DNA of 6,921 nt, taken from contig JAGREZ010000294.1 in assembly GCA_020446285.1 (NCBI GenBank), positions 1 through 6,921 on the forward strand. Reading direction: 5' to 3'. The DNA comes from Geminicoccaceae bacterium (lineage in GTDB: Bacteria > Pseudomonadota > Alphaproteobacteria > Geminicoccales > Geminicoccaceae). A program made the translations under genes and the position numbers. The notes under the pieces are model-generated. The model was not told the DNA's origin and ran no database searches. It was given only the letters and a program-made list of their open reading frames with translations. This document shows positions 1 through 6,043 of this stretch, piece after piece. The first letter of the stretch is position 1, and each line of letters opens with the position of its first letter.

Positions 1-227
1 AGTACTGGCGCTACAGTTTCGGCAATTGCCTCGTCGACATCTATGTTTCCCGGGATGATCGGGGACAGCGGGACGAGGTCTTTCATTACGATCTGCGCGA
101 GCCGTGGAAGCCCGCACGCAGTGTTCGGGGAGCCTACGCGAACAGTTGTGCCGCTCTCGAAAGACGGCTCGTGCGTGGGCCAGACAGCGGCTCGCTCAGC
201 CTCGCTCCGCGAGTCGAATCTCACTGA
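1..227 (+). CDS. C-terminal end of an unidentified small protein (5' truncated by the window edge)
   Basis: The reading frame is open from the first complete codon at position 3 to a TGA at 225-227, giving about 74 residues of a C-terminus. It begins YWRYSFGNCLVDIYV and later contains YANSCAALERRL. A tryptophan/tyrosine-rich beta-like stretch, a Cys-Leu-Val-Asp segment and a late Cys-Ala-Ala-Leu helix recall, from memory, the tails of small uncharacterised alphaproteobacterial proteins often encoded facing the methyltransferase that follows here. I cannot name a function. The two cysteines, about 42 residues apart, could form a disulfide if the protein is exported, but the N-terminus that would show a signal peptide is outside the window. 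The gene converges on the methyltransferase with a gap of 42 bp. The coding call rests on this plausible composition and placement, so it is moderate. Confidence 0.5.
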   Translation, partial: YWRYSFGNCLVDIYVSRDDRGQRDEVFHYDLREPWKPARSVRGAYANSCAALERRLVRGPDSGSLSLAPRVESH

Positions 228-269
228 AGCGGATCCGGACATCATTCCGCCTTTTCTGTGACAGCCCAA

Positions 270-1148
270 CTATCCCTCTCCGCCGGGCTTGAGCGCATCG
301 ACGAGTCGCAAGACCGCCGACCCCGGGGCGAGTGCCTGTTGCTGGCTCTCATGTGGTGCCCATCCCGTCAGGAAGAGCAGATCCAGCGTCATTTGAAATC
401 GGCCGCGTCTGTCCGTGAACTCGCCTGCGCATATCTCGAGCCATCGACCGAGAACCGCCCGGACGATCGGCCTTCGGGCAGTCTCGCGAAGGCAGTTCGT
501 TTCCCCGAGACTGCGCAGTTCGGCAATGGCTGCGAGCGGGTCGGGATAGGTCAAATGAAGGCGGTCGACATCGGCGACCGGCAAGCCGAATCCCGCTCGC
601 TGCAGAAGGGCGCCCGCATCGCGTATGTCGACCGGCGGAAGCGTCCTCGCAGTGACGCCCGACGCCATTGCGATCTCTGCCTGAATGAGCGAAAGACGCA
701 GTTCCGCCAAGGTTTCGCCTCCGGGAAATACGGAGACCATGAGCCCATCCGGCGAAAGCACCCGGCGTATCTGCACGAGGGAGCCCGGCAGGTCCTCGAC
801 GGCATGATGTTCCATCACGCAGAGAACGAGATCGAACGCGGAATCGCGAAAAGGAAGGAGTGAGGCATCGCCGGTAACATGGGACGCATCGCCGCATCCG
901 GTGTCATGTACCCCAAGTCGCGTCACCCTACAGCCGTCGTAACGTCGGACGAGACCATGCAAGAGCGTGTCATCCGCTCGACCAATGATGAGAATGCGCC
1001 CGAAGATCCGCCTCACATCGTCCAGCCGATCGAGCAGGCGGCTTGCCAGTTCCCGCATGATATCATCATGTCGTGAAGGATCGCCGCGCCCGGTGGCCTG
1101 GCGCAATCGCCTCAAGCGTGTATCGAACAATGGTGATGGCCTGCCCAT
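270..1148 (-). CDS. SAM-dependent methyltransferase-fold protein, NDUFAF5/BioC-like
   Basis: 292 residues, class I methyltransferase fold. The N-terminus (PLFDTRLRRLRQ, residues 6-17), a conserved HDDIMRELASRL helix (28-39), the FDLVLCVMEHHAVEDLPG segment (105-122), the post-core strand LSPDGLMVSVFPGGETLAELR (131-151, split here by description only) and the C-terminal WAPHESQQ-PGSA-R-VDAL block (263-286) match the alphaproteobacterial family related to human NDUFAF5, a complex I assembly factor that hydroxylates an arginine of NDUFS7. The reaction of the bacterial members is not settled. The ATG at 1146-1148 is preferred because it gives the family N-terminus and has GGAG/AGGG just upstream; a longer in-frame start at 1277 adds 43 residues without family character. 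Motif I reads RILIIGRADD (51-60) where the family usually has a glycine-rich D-L-G-x-x-x-G loop, so SAM binding may be altered. It is divergent from the LacI gene and converges with the truncated gene on the left. Confidence 0.88.
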   Translation of the reverse strand: MGRPSPLFDTRLRRLRQATGRGDPSRHDDIMRELASRLLDRLDDVRRIFGRILIIGRADDTLLHGLVRRYDGCRVTRLGVHDTGCGDASHVTGDASLLPFRDSAFDLVLCVMEHHAVEDLPGSLVQIRRVLSPDGLMVSVFPGGETLAELRLSLIQAEIAMASGVTARTLPPVDIRDAGALLQRAGFGLPVADVDRLHLTYPDPLAAIAELRSLGETNCLRETARRPIVRAVLGRWLEICAGEFTDRRGRFQMTLDLLFLTGWAPHESQQQALAPGSAVLRLVDALKPGGEG

Positions 1149-1582
1149 CCGACCCTGATCTCCAGCGGATTTTGCTCCCGTCGTCCCGCTCCGCGCATAT
1201 CCCGTGCACCGGGAAACACACTCCGGCAATCCCGCGAACGGGCAAACCATAGCGGAAAACAAGGATTCGGGCGGCAAGTTTCCTCACCGCCCGTTCCCTC
1301 CCCTGAAGTCGCGTGGCTGCCACTACCCGAACGTATCGAGAGACCGGATGTCCGGTTCCTTCAAGTTCGGGGAATCCGAAGACGGCAATGACGCCCCCTT
1401 GGAGGACTCAGACAACCACAACCAGACATTCGCACAAACGAAACGTTAACGCAACGTTCACTTTGCAGATTTTCCGGGCATTCACCGATACGGCACGGAT
1501 GGCCGAAACGGGATTTCGCACCTACAATCACGCGCGGCCCCATGGGCCCTGGCCACCACTTGCCGATGAGGCTCGAATCCTG
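1149..1582. other. 434-bp divergent intergenic region between methyltransferase and LacI genes
   Basis: No convincing gene is seen on either strand; open frames here show no recognisable domain. The region must hold the promoters of both flanking genes. Visible elements are a 14-bp inverted repeat ACCGGA-TG-TCCGGT at 1343-1356, two copies of the palindrome AACGTT at 1442-1447 and 1453-1458, an 8-bp palindrome CGTTAACG at 1444-1451, a -10-like TACAAT at 1523-1528 without a good -35 (3 of 6 matches at 17 bp), and a 5-bp hairpin GGCCC-CAT-GGGCC at 1536-1548. If the LacI gene starts at an ATG at 1499 rather than the GTG at 1583, the right end of this stretch is coding. Confidence 0.6.
1442..1458. 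promoter_or_regulatory. Candidate LacI-family operator: tandem AACGTT palindromes
   Basis: AACGTT occurs at 1442-1447 and again at 1453-1458, 11 bp apart, so the two copies lie about one helical turn apart. The region between and across them also reads as the 8-bp palindrome CGTTAACG (1444-1451). LacI-family operators are typically palindromes with a central CpG, which AACGTT satisfies. The site lies 125-141 bp before the chosen GTG of the LacI-type gene, so autoregulation is a reasonable inference. The core is only 6 bp and could occur by chance, so confidence is low. Confidence 0.3.
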
Positions 1583-2614
1583 GTGAAAAACACCGGACGC
1601 CGTTCTACCAGGCCCCTTCGGACCACACTCGCCGATGTCGCGCGTGCGGCCGGGGTCTCGATCAATACGGCCTCGCGGGCATTCCGCTCGCCAAAAACGG
1701 TTCGTCCCGAACTCCGTTTGCAGATCGAAGAAGCGGCGACCGCCCTGCACTACCTTCCCAATCGTCTCGCGGGCGGCCTTGCCGGCGCCCATACCGGGAT
1801 CGTCGGCGTTGTCGTCACCTCACTGTTCTACTCCGAATTCGGCGAGACGCTGGAGACGATGCAGGGCGAGCTCGAAGCGGCCGGCCTCCACGTCATGCTC
1901 GGCAACAGCCGCTATGATCGCAACGAGGAACTGCGCCTCGTGCGTGCCATGCTCAGCTGGCGCCCGGCCGGAATAGGTCTCGTCGGTGTCGACCATCACC
2001 CGGGGATCCGGGAACTGCTCAAGCGCGAACAGGTTCCGGTGGTCGAGTTCTGGGATGTCTGCGACGATTGCTTCGACTGTTCGGTGGGTATGGATCACTG
2101 CCGGATCGGTGCCATTCAGGCCGGTCACCTGATCGCCCGCGACTGCACCCGCATCGCCTTTGTCGGCAGCACCCGCAACGAGGATCACCGGGCGCGCAAA
2201 CGTCTCGCCGGCTGCATGGCCACGGTCCGTGAACAGCTCGGTTGTGAGCTGACACAATGTACTCTCACCGAGGGCGGCTCGCCGGAGCTCGGTGCTCGCC
2301 TGGCCCGAACGCTTCTCGAAAGCCACCCCGAAATCGACGGCATTGCCTGCAACAGCGATGTCGTCGCCTTCGGCGTTCTCAGAACGCTGCGCGAAATGGG
2401 CCTGCGGGTCCCGAACGACGTCAAGGTCATCGGTTTCGGCGACAGGGCAGCCGCTACCTGCATGAATCCCAGCCTGTCGACCGTCATCCCGCCACGTTCC
2501 GCCATCGGCGAGGAAGCCGCGCGAATGCTGCTTCGGCGTATCGACGGTGGCAAGCCCGCCATCCGCACCTTCGATGCCGAACTCGCCGCGCGCGGCAGCA
2601 CCGGCGGTCCGTGA
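1583..2614 (+). CDS. LacI-family transcriptional regulator, gluconate GntR-like branch
   Basis: 343 residues, the usual LacI-family length. An N-terminal helix-turn-helix (TLADVARAAGVSINTASRAF, residues 15-34) is followed by the hinge region LPNRLAGGLAG (58-68) and a periplasmic-binding-protein-like effector domain (about 72-335). VVVTSLFYSEFGETLETMQ (76-94), the GNSRYD segment (107-112), VPVVEFWD (151-158) and RIAFVGS (190-196) resemble the gluconate-type GntR branch, so a sugar acid ligand is possible but not shown. The GTG at 1583 has GAGG at 1568-1571 (11-nt spacing) and places the DNA-binding domain at the normal distance from the start. An ATG at 1499 would add 28 residues and lacks a clear ribosome binding site. 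There are ten cysteines (160, 163, 166, 173, 188, 211, 221, 226, 256, 293), four of them clustered in the first part of the effector domain, which is atypical. No sugar catabolic or transport gene is adjacent inside the window, so the target is unknown. Confidence 0.92.
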   Translation: MKNTGRRSTRPLRTTLADVARAAGVSINTASRAFRSPKTVRPELRLQIEEAATALHYLPNRLAGGLAGAHTGIVGVVVTSLFYSEFGETLETMQGELEAAGLHVMLGNSRYDRNEELRLVRAMLSWRPAGIGLVGVDHHPGIRELLKREQVPVVEFWDVCDDCFDCSVGMDHCRIGAIQAGHLIARDCTRIAFVGSTRNEDHRARKRLAGCMATVREQLGCELTQCTLTEGGSPELGARLARTLLESHPEIDGIACNSDVVAFGVLRTLREMGLRVPNDVKVIGFGDRAAATCMNPSLSTVIPPRSAIGEEAARMLLRRIDGGKPAIRTFDAELAARGSTGGP

Positions 2615-2644
2615 GAGCTTCCCCGGCCGATATCCCCGGACATG

Positions 2645-4249
2645 TCAGCGCCGACGCAGCAGTCCGCCGAGCATTCCCCGAACAATCGTGCGTCCGAGCT
2701 GGCTGCCGACGCTGCGTGCCACCGATTTGGCCATGGCTTCGGCCACACCCTGTCGGCGACCGCCTCCGCCGGTGAGTATCTGCGAGAAAAATCCGCCGCC
2801 CGGTTCCTGTTCCTTGCCGCTGCTCCTGCGGCCTTCATTCTCGACCGTTTCGCGTCGACTGCCGGTCGCGCTGCCGGCGCGTCTTGCGGAATGAAATTCT
2901 CCTTCAACCTGCCGGCGCCGCGCCAGTGCTGCCTCGAACTGCGCCTCGGCCGCCTGTTCGACACGCTCATCGGCCCGTTCCACGAGTTTTTCATAGGCCG
3001 AATCGCGATCCACCGCCTCGTCATACTCGCCGCGGACCGGACTGCAATCCATGGTCTGGCGACGTTCGTCCGGCGAGATCGGGCCCATGCGGGAACGCGG
3101 AGGACGTATCTTGGTGCGTTCGACCATCGAGGGAATGCCGCCGGGCATCAGCGTCGAAACCAGCGCTTCACCGACACCGAGTTCCGTGATGACTCCCGCT
3201 GTGTCGAAGGCCGGATTCGGCCTGAATGTCTCGGCGGCCACACGCACCGCCTTCTGGTCCCTTGGAGTGAATGCCCGCAAGGCGTGCTGGACCCGGTTGC
3301 CGAGCTGCCCGAGAATGTCGGCCGGAATATCGGCCGGATTCTGGGTAACGAAGTAGACGCCCACCCCCTTCGAGCGTATCAGCCGAACGACCTGCTCGAC
3401 CTTTTCCAACAGCACCTTCGGCGCCTCGTCGAACAGGAGATGCGCCTCGTCGAAGAAGAAGACGAGTTTCGGCTTTTCCGGATCTCCCACCTCGGGCATT
3501 TCCTCGAAGAGTTCGGACAGAAGCCAGAGAAGAAAGGTCGCATAGAGTCGCGGATTCTGCATGAGCCGGTCCGCAGCCAGCACATTGACGATACCCTGCC
3601 CTGAAAGGTCCTGGCGCATCAGGTCCGGCAGGGACAAGGCGGGTTCGCCGAAGAAGAACTCCGCGCCCTGCTGGTCGAGCACGAGAAGCCGGCGCTGGAT
3701 CGCACCGACGGATGCCTTGCTCACATGACCATAGCCGGTCTTCAGTGCCGAAGCGTTTTCGGCCACCAGATTGAGAACTGCCCGCAGATCCTTGAGATCC
3801 AGTATCAGCAGGCCCTCATCGTCCGCCACCTGAAAGGCGACATTGAGCACGCCCTCCTGCGTATCGTTCAGGTCCAGAAGGCGGGCCAGAAGAAGCGGTC
3901 CCATTTCCGAGATGGTCGTGCGTATGGGATGTCCCTGCTCACCGAAGAGATCCCAGAACACCACCGGCGAGGCTTCCATACGATAGTCGCCGTCGCCAAC
4001 TTCCGCCGCCCGCTTCACGAGCCCGTCCTTCGACTCGCCTGGCCGCGAGAGCCCCGAAAGGTCACCCTTCACGTCGGCGCAGAATACAGGCACGCCGGCG
4101 CGGCTGAACGCTTCGGCGAGAATCTGCAGGGTTACCGTCTTGCCGGTCCCGGTGGCGCCGGCGATCAGGCCGTGCCGGTTGGCGAGCCCTAGCGTGAGAT
4201 GTTGCGGCGTCTCACCCCTGCCGATCAGCATCGACAATGCCTGATCCAT
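2645..4249 (-). CDS. HerA-like ATPase of the DUF853/YjgR family
   Basis: 534 residues, in the normal range for the family. A short beta-rich start with [20 protein letters not shown] (residues 9-28) leads into the Walker A motif GATGTGKT (31-38). Further P-loop core elements are [12 protein letters not shown] (56-67), Walker [10 protein letters not shown] (262-270, D267 and E268), [12 protein letters not shown] (298-309) and the [17 protein letters not shown] block (319-335) that carries candidate arginine-finger residues. The C-terminal part is a charged, Ala/Glu-rich probable coiled coil (about 408-450), a low-complexity Gly/Arg/Ser linker and a final amphipathic segment (about 505-534, ending LLRRR). 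HerA/FtsK-type ATPases often form hexamers that act on DNA, but the cellular role of this family is not established. The ATG at 4247-4249 is favoured by GGAGGGCGAGG just upstream; an ATG at 4288 adds 13 residues with no ribosome binding site. It is convergent with LacI and head to head with the leader ORF and FHA gene. Confidence 0.93.
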   Translation of the reverse strand: MDQALSMLIGRGETPQHLTLGLANRHGLIAGATGTGKTVTLQILAEAFSRAGVPVFCADVKGDLSGLSRPGESKDGLVKRAAEVGDGDYRMEASPVVFWDLFGEQGHPIRTTISEMGPLLLARLLDLNDTQEGVLNVAFQVADDEGLLILDLKDLRAVLNLVAENASALKTGYGHVSKASVGAIQRRLLVLDQQGAEFFFGEPALSLPDLMRQDLSGQGIVNVLAADRLMQNPRLYATFLLWLLSELFEEMPEVGDPEKPKLVFFFDEAHLLFDEAPKVLLEKVEQVVRLIRSKGVGVYFVTQNPADIPADILGQLGNRVQHALRAFTPRDQKAVRVAAETFRPNPAFDTAGVITELGVGEALVSTLMPGGIPSMVERTKIRPPRSRMGPISPDERRQTMDCSPVRGEYDEAVDRDSAYEKLVERADERVEQAAEAQFEAALARRRQVEGEFHSARRAGSATGSRRETVENEGRRSSGKEQEPGGGFFSQILTGGGGRRQGVAEAMAKSVARSVGSQLGRTIVRGMLGGLLRRR

Positions 4250-4456
4250 TCGACCTCGCCCTCCATGCTCCGTATCTGTCGCAGTCATAGCAGCGTATCG
4301 ACGAAATGCCGACAGCCGCGACGGCCGGCCAATTCCCGCCACTCGACGGTTTCCGGACCGTGCGCATGTCGCCCGCAAACGGACGATCCGGGTGCGGAAG
4401 ACATCTCAAGGGATGCCGTTTTCCGGTTTTTCACCCGCTAGGAGAGTTTTTCTGAC
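4250..4456. other. Divergent intergenic region between the ATPase and the leader ORF/FHA genes
   Basis: No gene is recognised here. Besides the weak minus-strand promoter described separately, it holds a short inverted repeat ACGGT-TTCCGG-ACCGT at 4346-4361, which could be a protein-binding site or weak hairpin. It also holds a T-rich stretch with ATGCCGTTTTCC and GGTTTTTCACC at about 4414-4434, just before the AGGAG at 4440-4444. No clear plus-strand -35/-10 pair was found. Confidence 0.5.
4284..4312 (-). promoter_or_regulatory. Possible sigma70-type promoter for the HerA-like ATPase
   Basis: On the minus strand TCGGCA (4307-4312) and TATGAC (4284-4289) are separated by 17 bp. Each matches 4 of 6 positions of TTGACA and TATAAT. 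Transcription would begin near 4277, leaving about 28 nt before the ATG at 4249, which fits. This would put the promoter across the alternative upstream ATG at 4288 and so supports the shorter protein. The match is weak in GC-rich DNA where other sigma preferences may apply. Confidence 0.25.
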
Positions 4457-4540
4457 ATGGAAGATCGGCGTTCCCGCAGACCCTGCCGCGCCGGATGCGG
4501 GGCAGATGTTTCCATTGCATTGTCGAGGCGATCACATTGA
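4457..4540 (+). CDS. Possible 27-residue leader ORF translationally coupled to the FHA gene
   Basis: An ATG at 4457 follows AGGAG (4440-4444, 12-nt spacing) and opens a 27-residue frame, MEDRRSRRPC continuing to SRRSH, ending in TGA at 4538-4540. The stop shares three bases with the probable TTG start of the FHA gene (the sequence TTGA), the classic arrangement for translational coupling. The peptide is very basic (seven Arg) with two cysteines and has no recognised domain. It could be a regulatory leader rather than a functional protein, or chance. An alternative is that the real FHA start is the ATG at 4495, in which case this is untranslated or overlapping sequence. Evidence is the ribosome binding site and the stop/start geometry only. 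Confidence 0.28.
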   Translation: MEDRRSRRPCRAGCGADVSIALSRRSH

Positions 4541-4977
4541 ACACTTTGTCGAACCGAATCGATCCGTCCCTCGAGGTGGTCGTCCAGGGCGGATCCCATG
4601 ATGTTCGCCTCGCGCTTGGAGCCGACGGGCACCGTCTCGCCAAATTGCCGTTCTCGGTGGGCCGGAGACTCGGCCTGAGCGAACGGGCGATCGGTCGACC
4701 GGTCGATCTGGCCCTGCATGACAGGCGTCCCTTTCAGCTTTCCCGCTGCCATTTCGCGATCATCAGGAACAATGACGGACTGGCCGTCATTGATACCGGC
4801 AGTCGTCAGGGAACGATCGTCAACGGCACGCGTCTCGGCGAGAGCACGGGTCTTCTCAGGGCAGCTCTTCGCATGGGTGAGAACAGCGTGATCGCCGGCG
4901 GGCCCGGTTCGCCCTATCGCTTCACTGTCTATCTGCGCGCCCTGAGTTCGTCCCTGAGAAAGGTCTCGAGCGCCTGA
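4537..4977 (+). CDS. Small stand-alone FHA-domain protein
   Basis: 146 residues, almost all one forkhead-associated (FHA) domain, a phosphothreonine-binding module. Visible hallmarks are FSVGRR (residues 39-44, with the G-R pair at 42-43), LSRCHFAII (68-76, S69 and H72), and DTGSRQGTIVNG (86-97), followed by the closing strands with RMGENSVI (112-119) and SPYRFTVYL (125-133). There is no signal peptide or membrane segment, so it is probably cytoplasmic. The TTG at 4537 is preferred because GAGG lies at 4525-4528 with ideal 8-nt spacing and the neighbouring LysR gene also uses TTG; an ATG at 4495 would add 14 residues with no ribosome binding site. No Ser/Thr kinase or secretion gene is adjacent, so its partner is unknown. 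The SRQGTIVNG style and the GEN-SPYRF ending recall FHA modules of some alphaproteobacterial proteins. The 3' end overlaps the end of the convergent LysR gene by 49 bp. Confidence 0.83.
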   Translation: MNTLSNRIDPSLEVVVQGGSHDVRLALGADGHRLAKLPFSVGRRLGLSERAIGRPVDLALHDRRPFQLSRCHFAIIRNNDGLAVIDTGSRQGTIVNGTRLGESTGLLRAALRMGENSVIAGGPGSPYRFTVYLRALSSSLRKVSSA

Positions 4978-5825
4978 AGGCGGGGGTCACCGTCGATCCT
5001 GTCACTCCAGACGAGACACCATGTGCCGGGCTGTTCAACCCGCCATGCCCTGTCGGGCTCGACGAGCTTTCCGTCGGCGATATCCCGCTCCGCGAGAAAA
5101 TCGGGTATGAGCGCCACGCCACGTCCCTCGCTCGCAGCTTCCATCGCCACCAGGTAGCTGTCATGAACGGATGAGAGTGAACCATGCCCGGCGTCCGCAC
5201 TCGGCCCTGAGAACAACGCCTCCCAGTCGGCATCCGCCGCGCGAACCCGAAGCCTCGGCTGCCGCATGAGCGTGGCAAGATCGATAGCCCCGTACCCGGT
5301 CAGGCCCGGCGCGCAAAGAAGGAGTAGCTCCGACCGGTAAAGCTCGGCGTGATGCAGGCCCTTCGCCGGTTCGCCGCGCACGAGAAGCACGCCAACCTCG
5401 GCGCGAGAGCGTTCGAGGTCCCAGTCATGCTGAGTCGTATGCAGGCGAAGATGCACTCCGGGCAGCCTCTCCTCCAGTCGGGCGAGTCTCGGTATGAGCC
5501 AGCGAACTGCCATCGTGACATAGATCTGGATCGGCAGTTCGCCCGACACAGCCTCCCCGCATGCGCGCTCGATCCCGCGCGCGAGGGAATCGAAACCCTC
5601 GATGAGAAAGGGCAGGAGAATCCGGCCACCCTCGCTCGGGCGAACCCCGCGTCCGTCGCGCTCGAACAGCCGCATGCCCAGATGATATTCGAGCTCACGG
5701 ACCTGATGACTGACCGCCGACTGGCTGACACCGAGCTCTTCCGCCGCAAGACGGATGCTCGAATGCCGAGCCGCCGCCTCGAACGCCCGAAGCGCATTGA
5801 GTGGAGGTAGCCGGTATTTCCGCAA
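4929..5825 (-). CDS. LysR-family transcriptional regulator, GcvA-like
   Basis: 298 residues, normal for the family. The N-terminus RLPPLNALRAFEAAARHSS (residues 5-23) and the winged helix-turn-helix (about 24-43, with AAEELGVSQSAVSHQVRELE) followed by HLGMRLFER are typical of the GcvA-type branch. The effector domain follows (about 91-295), with LPIQIYVTMAVRWLIPRL (97-114) and the SEGRGVALIPDFLA strand-loop near the end. The start is a TTG at 5823-5825: an in-frame TAG lies shortly upstream with no ATG or GTG between, and the TTG gives exactly the family N-terminus, with GGCGGGG a few bases upstream as a weak ribosome binding site. It is divergent from the MttB-family gene across 218 bp, the usual arrangement for a LysR protein and its target, so control of methylated amine use is inferred. 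Its 3' end overlaps the FHA gene. Confidence 0.93.
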   Translation of the reverse strand: MRKYRLPPLNALRAFEAAARHSSIRLAAEELGVSQSAVSHQVRELEYHLGMRLFERDGRGVRPSEGGRILLPFLIEGFDSLARGIERACGEAVSGELPIQIYVTMAVRWLIPRLARLEERLPGVHLRLHTTQHDWDLERSRAEVGVLLVRGEPAKGLHHAELYRSELLLLCAPGLTGYGAIDLATLMRQPRLRVRAADADWEALFSGPSADAGHGSLSSVHDSYLVAMEAASEGRGVALIPDFLAERDIADGKLVEPDRAWRVEQPGTWCLVWSDRIDGDPRLQALETFLRDELRARR

Positions 5826-6043
5826 GACAAGCCCCGCCGCCGACGATGTGAGACACCCTCGCTATCAGGTCCGTGCCGCGCTGGCCACACATGCCGGATC
5901 GCCTATCCCGCCCTCGGTCGCCCGACAACAGAATCGAACAGATGAAAAAAACTCAATCGTTGTGAAAAAATGATCGTTTGATCGGGACTTGCGGAATCGT
6001 CCATCAGATGGGTTGCTCAGGAGCTGGCTTTGCGGAGATCAGG
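5826..6043. promoter_or_regulatory. Divergent LysR/MttB promoter region with phased A-tracts
   Basis: This 218-bp gap must carry promoters in both directions. Its centre is strikingly AT-rich for the window: TGAAAAAA occurs at 5943-5950 and again at 5963-5970, exactly 20 bp (about two helical turns) apart, which would favour DNA curvature. ATCGTT occurs at 5956-5961 and 5973-5978, and a short CAA-TCG-TTG palindrome lies at 5954-5962. These are candidate LysR contacts, but no single T-N11-A site stands out. A possible plus-strand promoter is TTGATC (5978-5983) with CATCAG (6002-6007) at 18 bp, which is weak. The MttB gene has GGAG at 6034-6037. Confidence 0.5.

Noticed and set aside
229..256. 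Short hairpin GCGGA ... TCCGC followed by CTTTTCT as a terminator of the left gene
   Set aside because: The stem is only 5 bp with a 12-nt loop and an interrupted T run, too weak to call.
258..863. Plus-strand open frame of about 200 codons
   Set aside because: It lies antisense to the conserved part of the methyltransferase and its translation has no recognisable features.
1313..1582. Upstream extension of the LacI-type protein to an ATG at 1313 or 1499
   Set aside because: The extra residues show no LacI-family character, the DNA-binding domain would sit far from the N-terminus, and candidate control elements fall within the extension; 1499 remains a lesser possibility.
2615..2644. Shared terminator between the convergent LacI and ATPase genes
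   Set aside because: The 30-bp gap has CCCCGG repeats but no stable stem-loop with a T tract on either strand.
2185..3024. Minus-strand open frame spanning the LacI and ATPase 3' ends
   Set aside because: It overlaps two well-supported genes and yields a Ser/Arg/Pro-rich translation typical of a shadow frame.
2642..3604. Long plus-strand open frame of about 320 codons
   Set aside because: It is antisense to the HerA-like ATPase, which has Walker A and B motifs and family-wide similarity; the plus-strand translation shows no domain and is explained by GC-rich codon bias.
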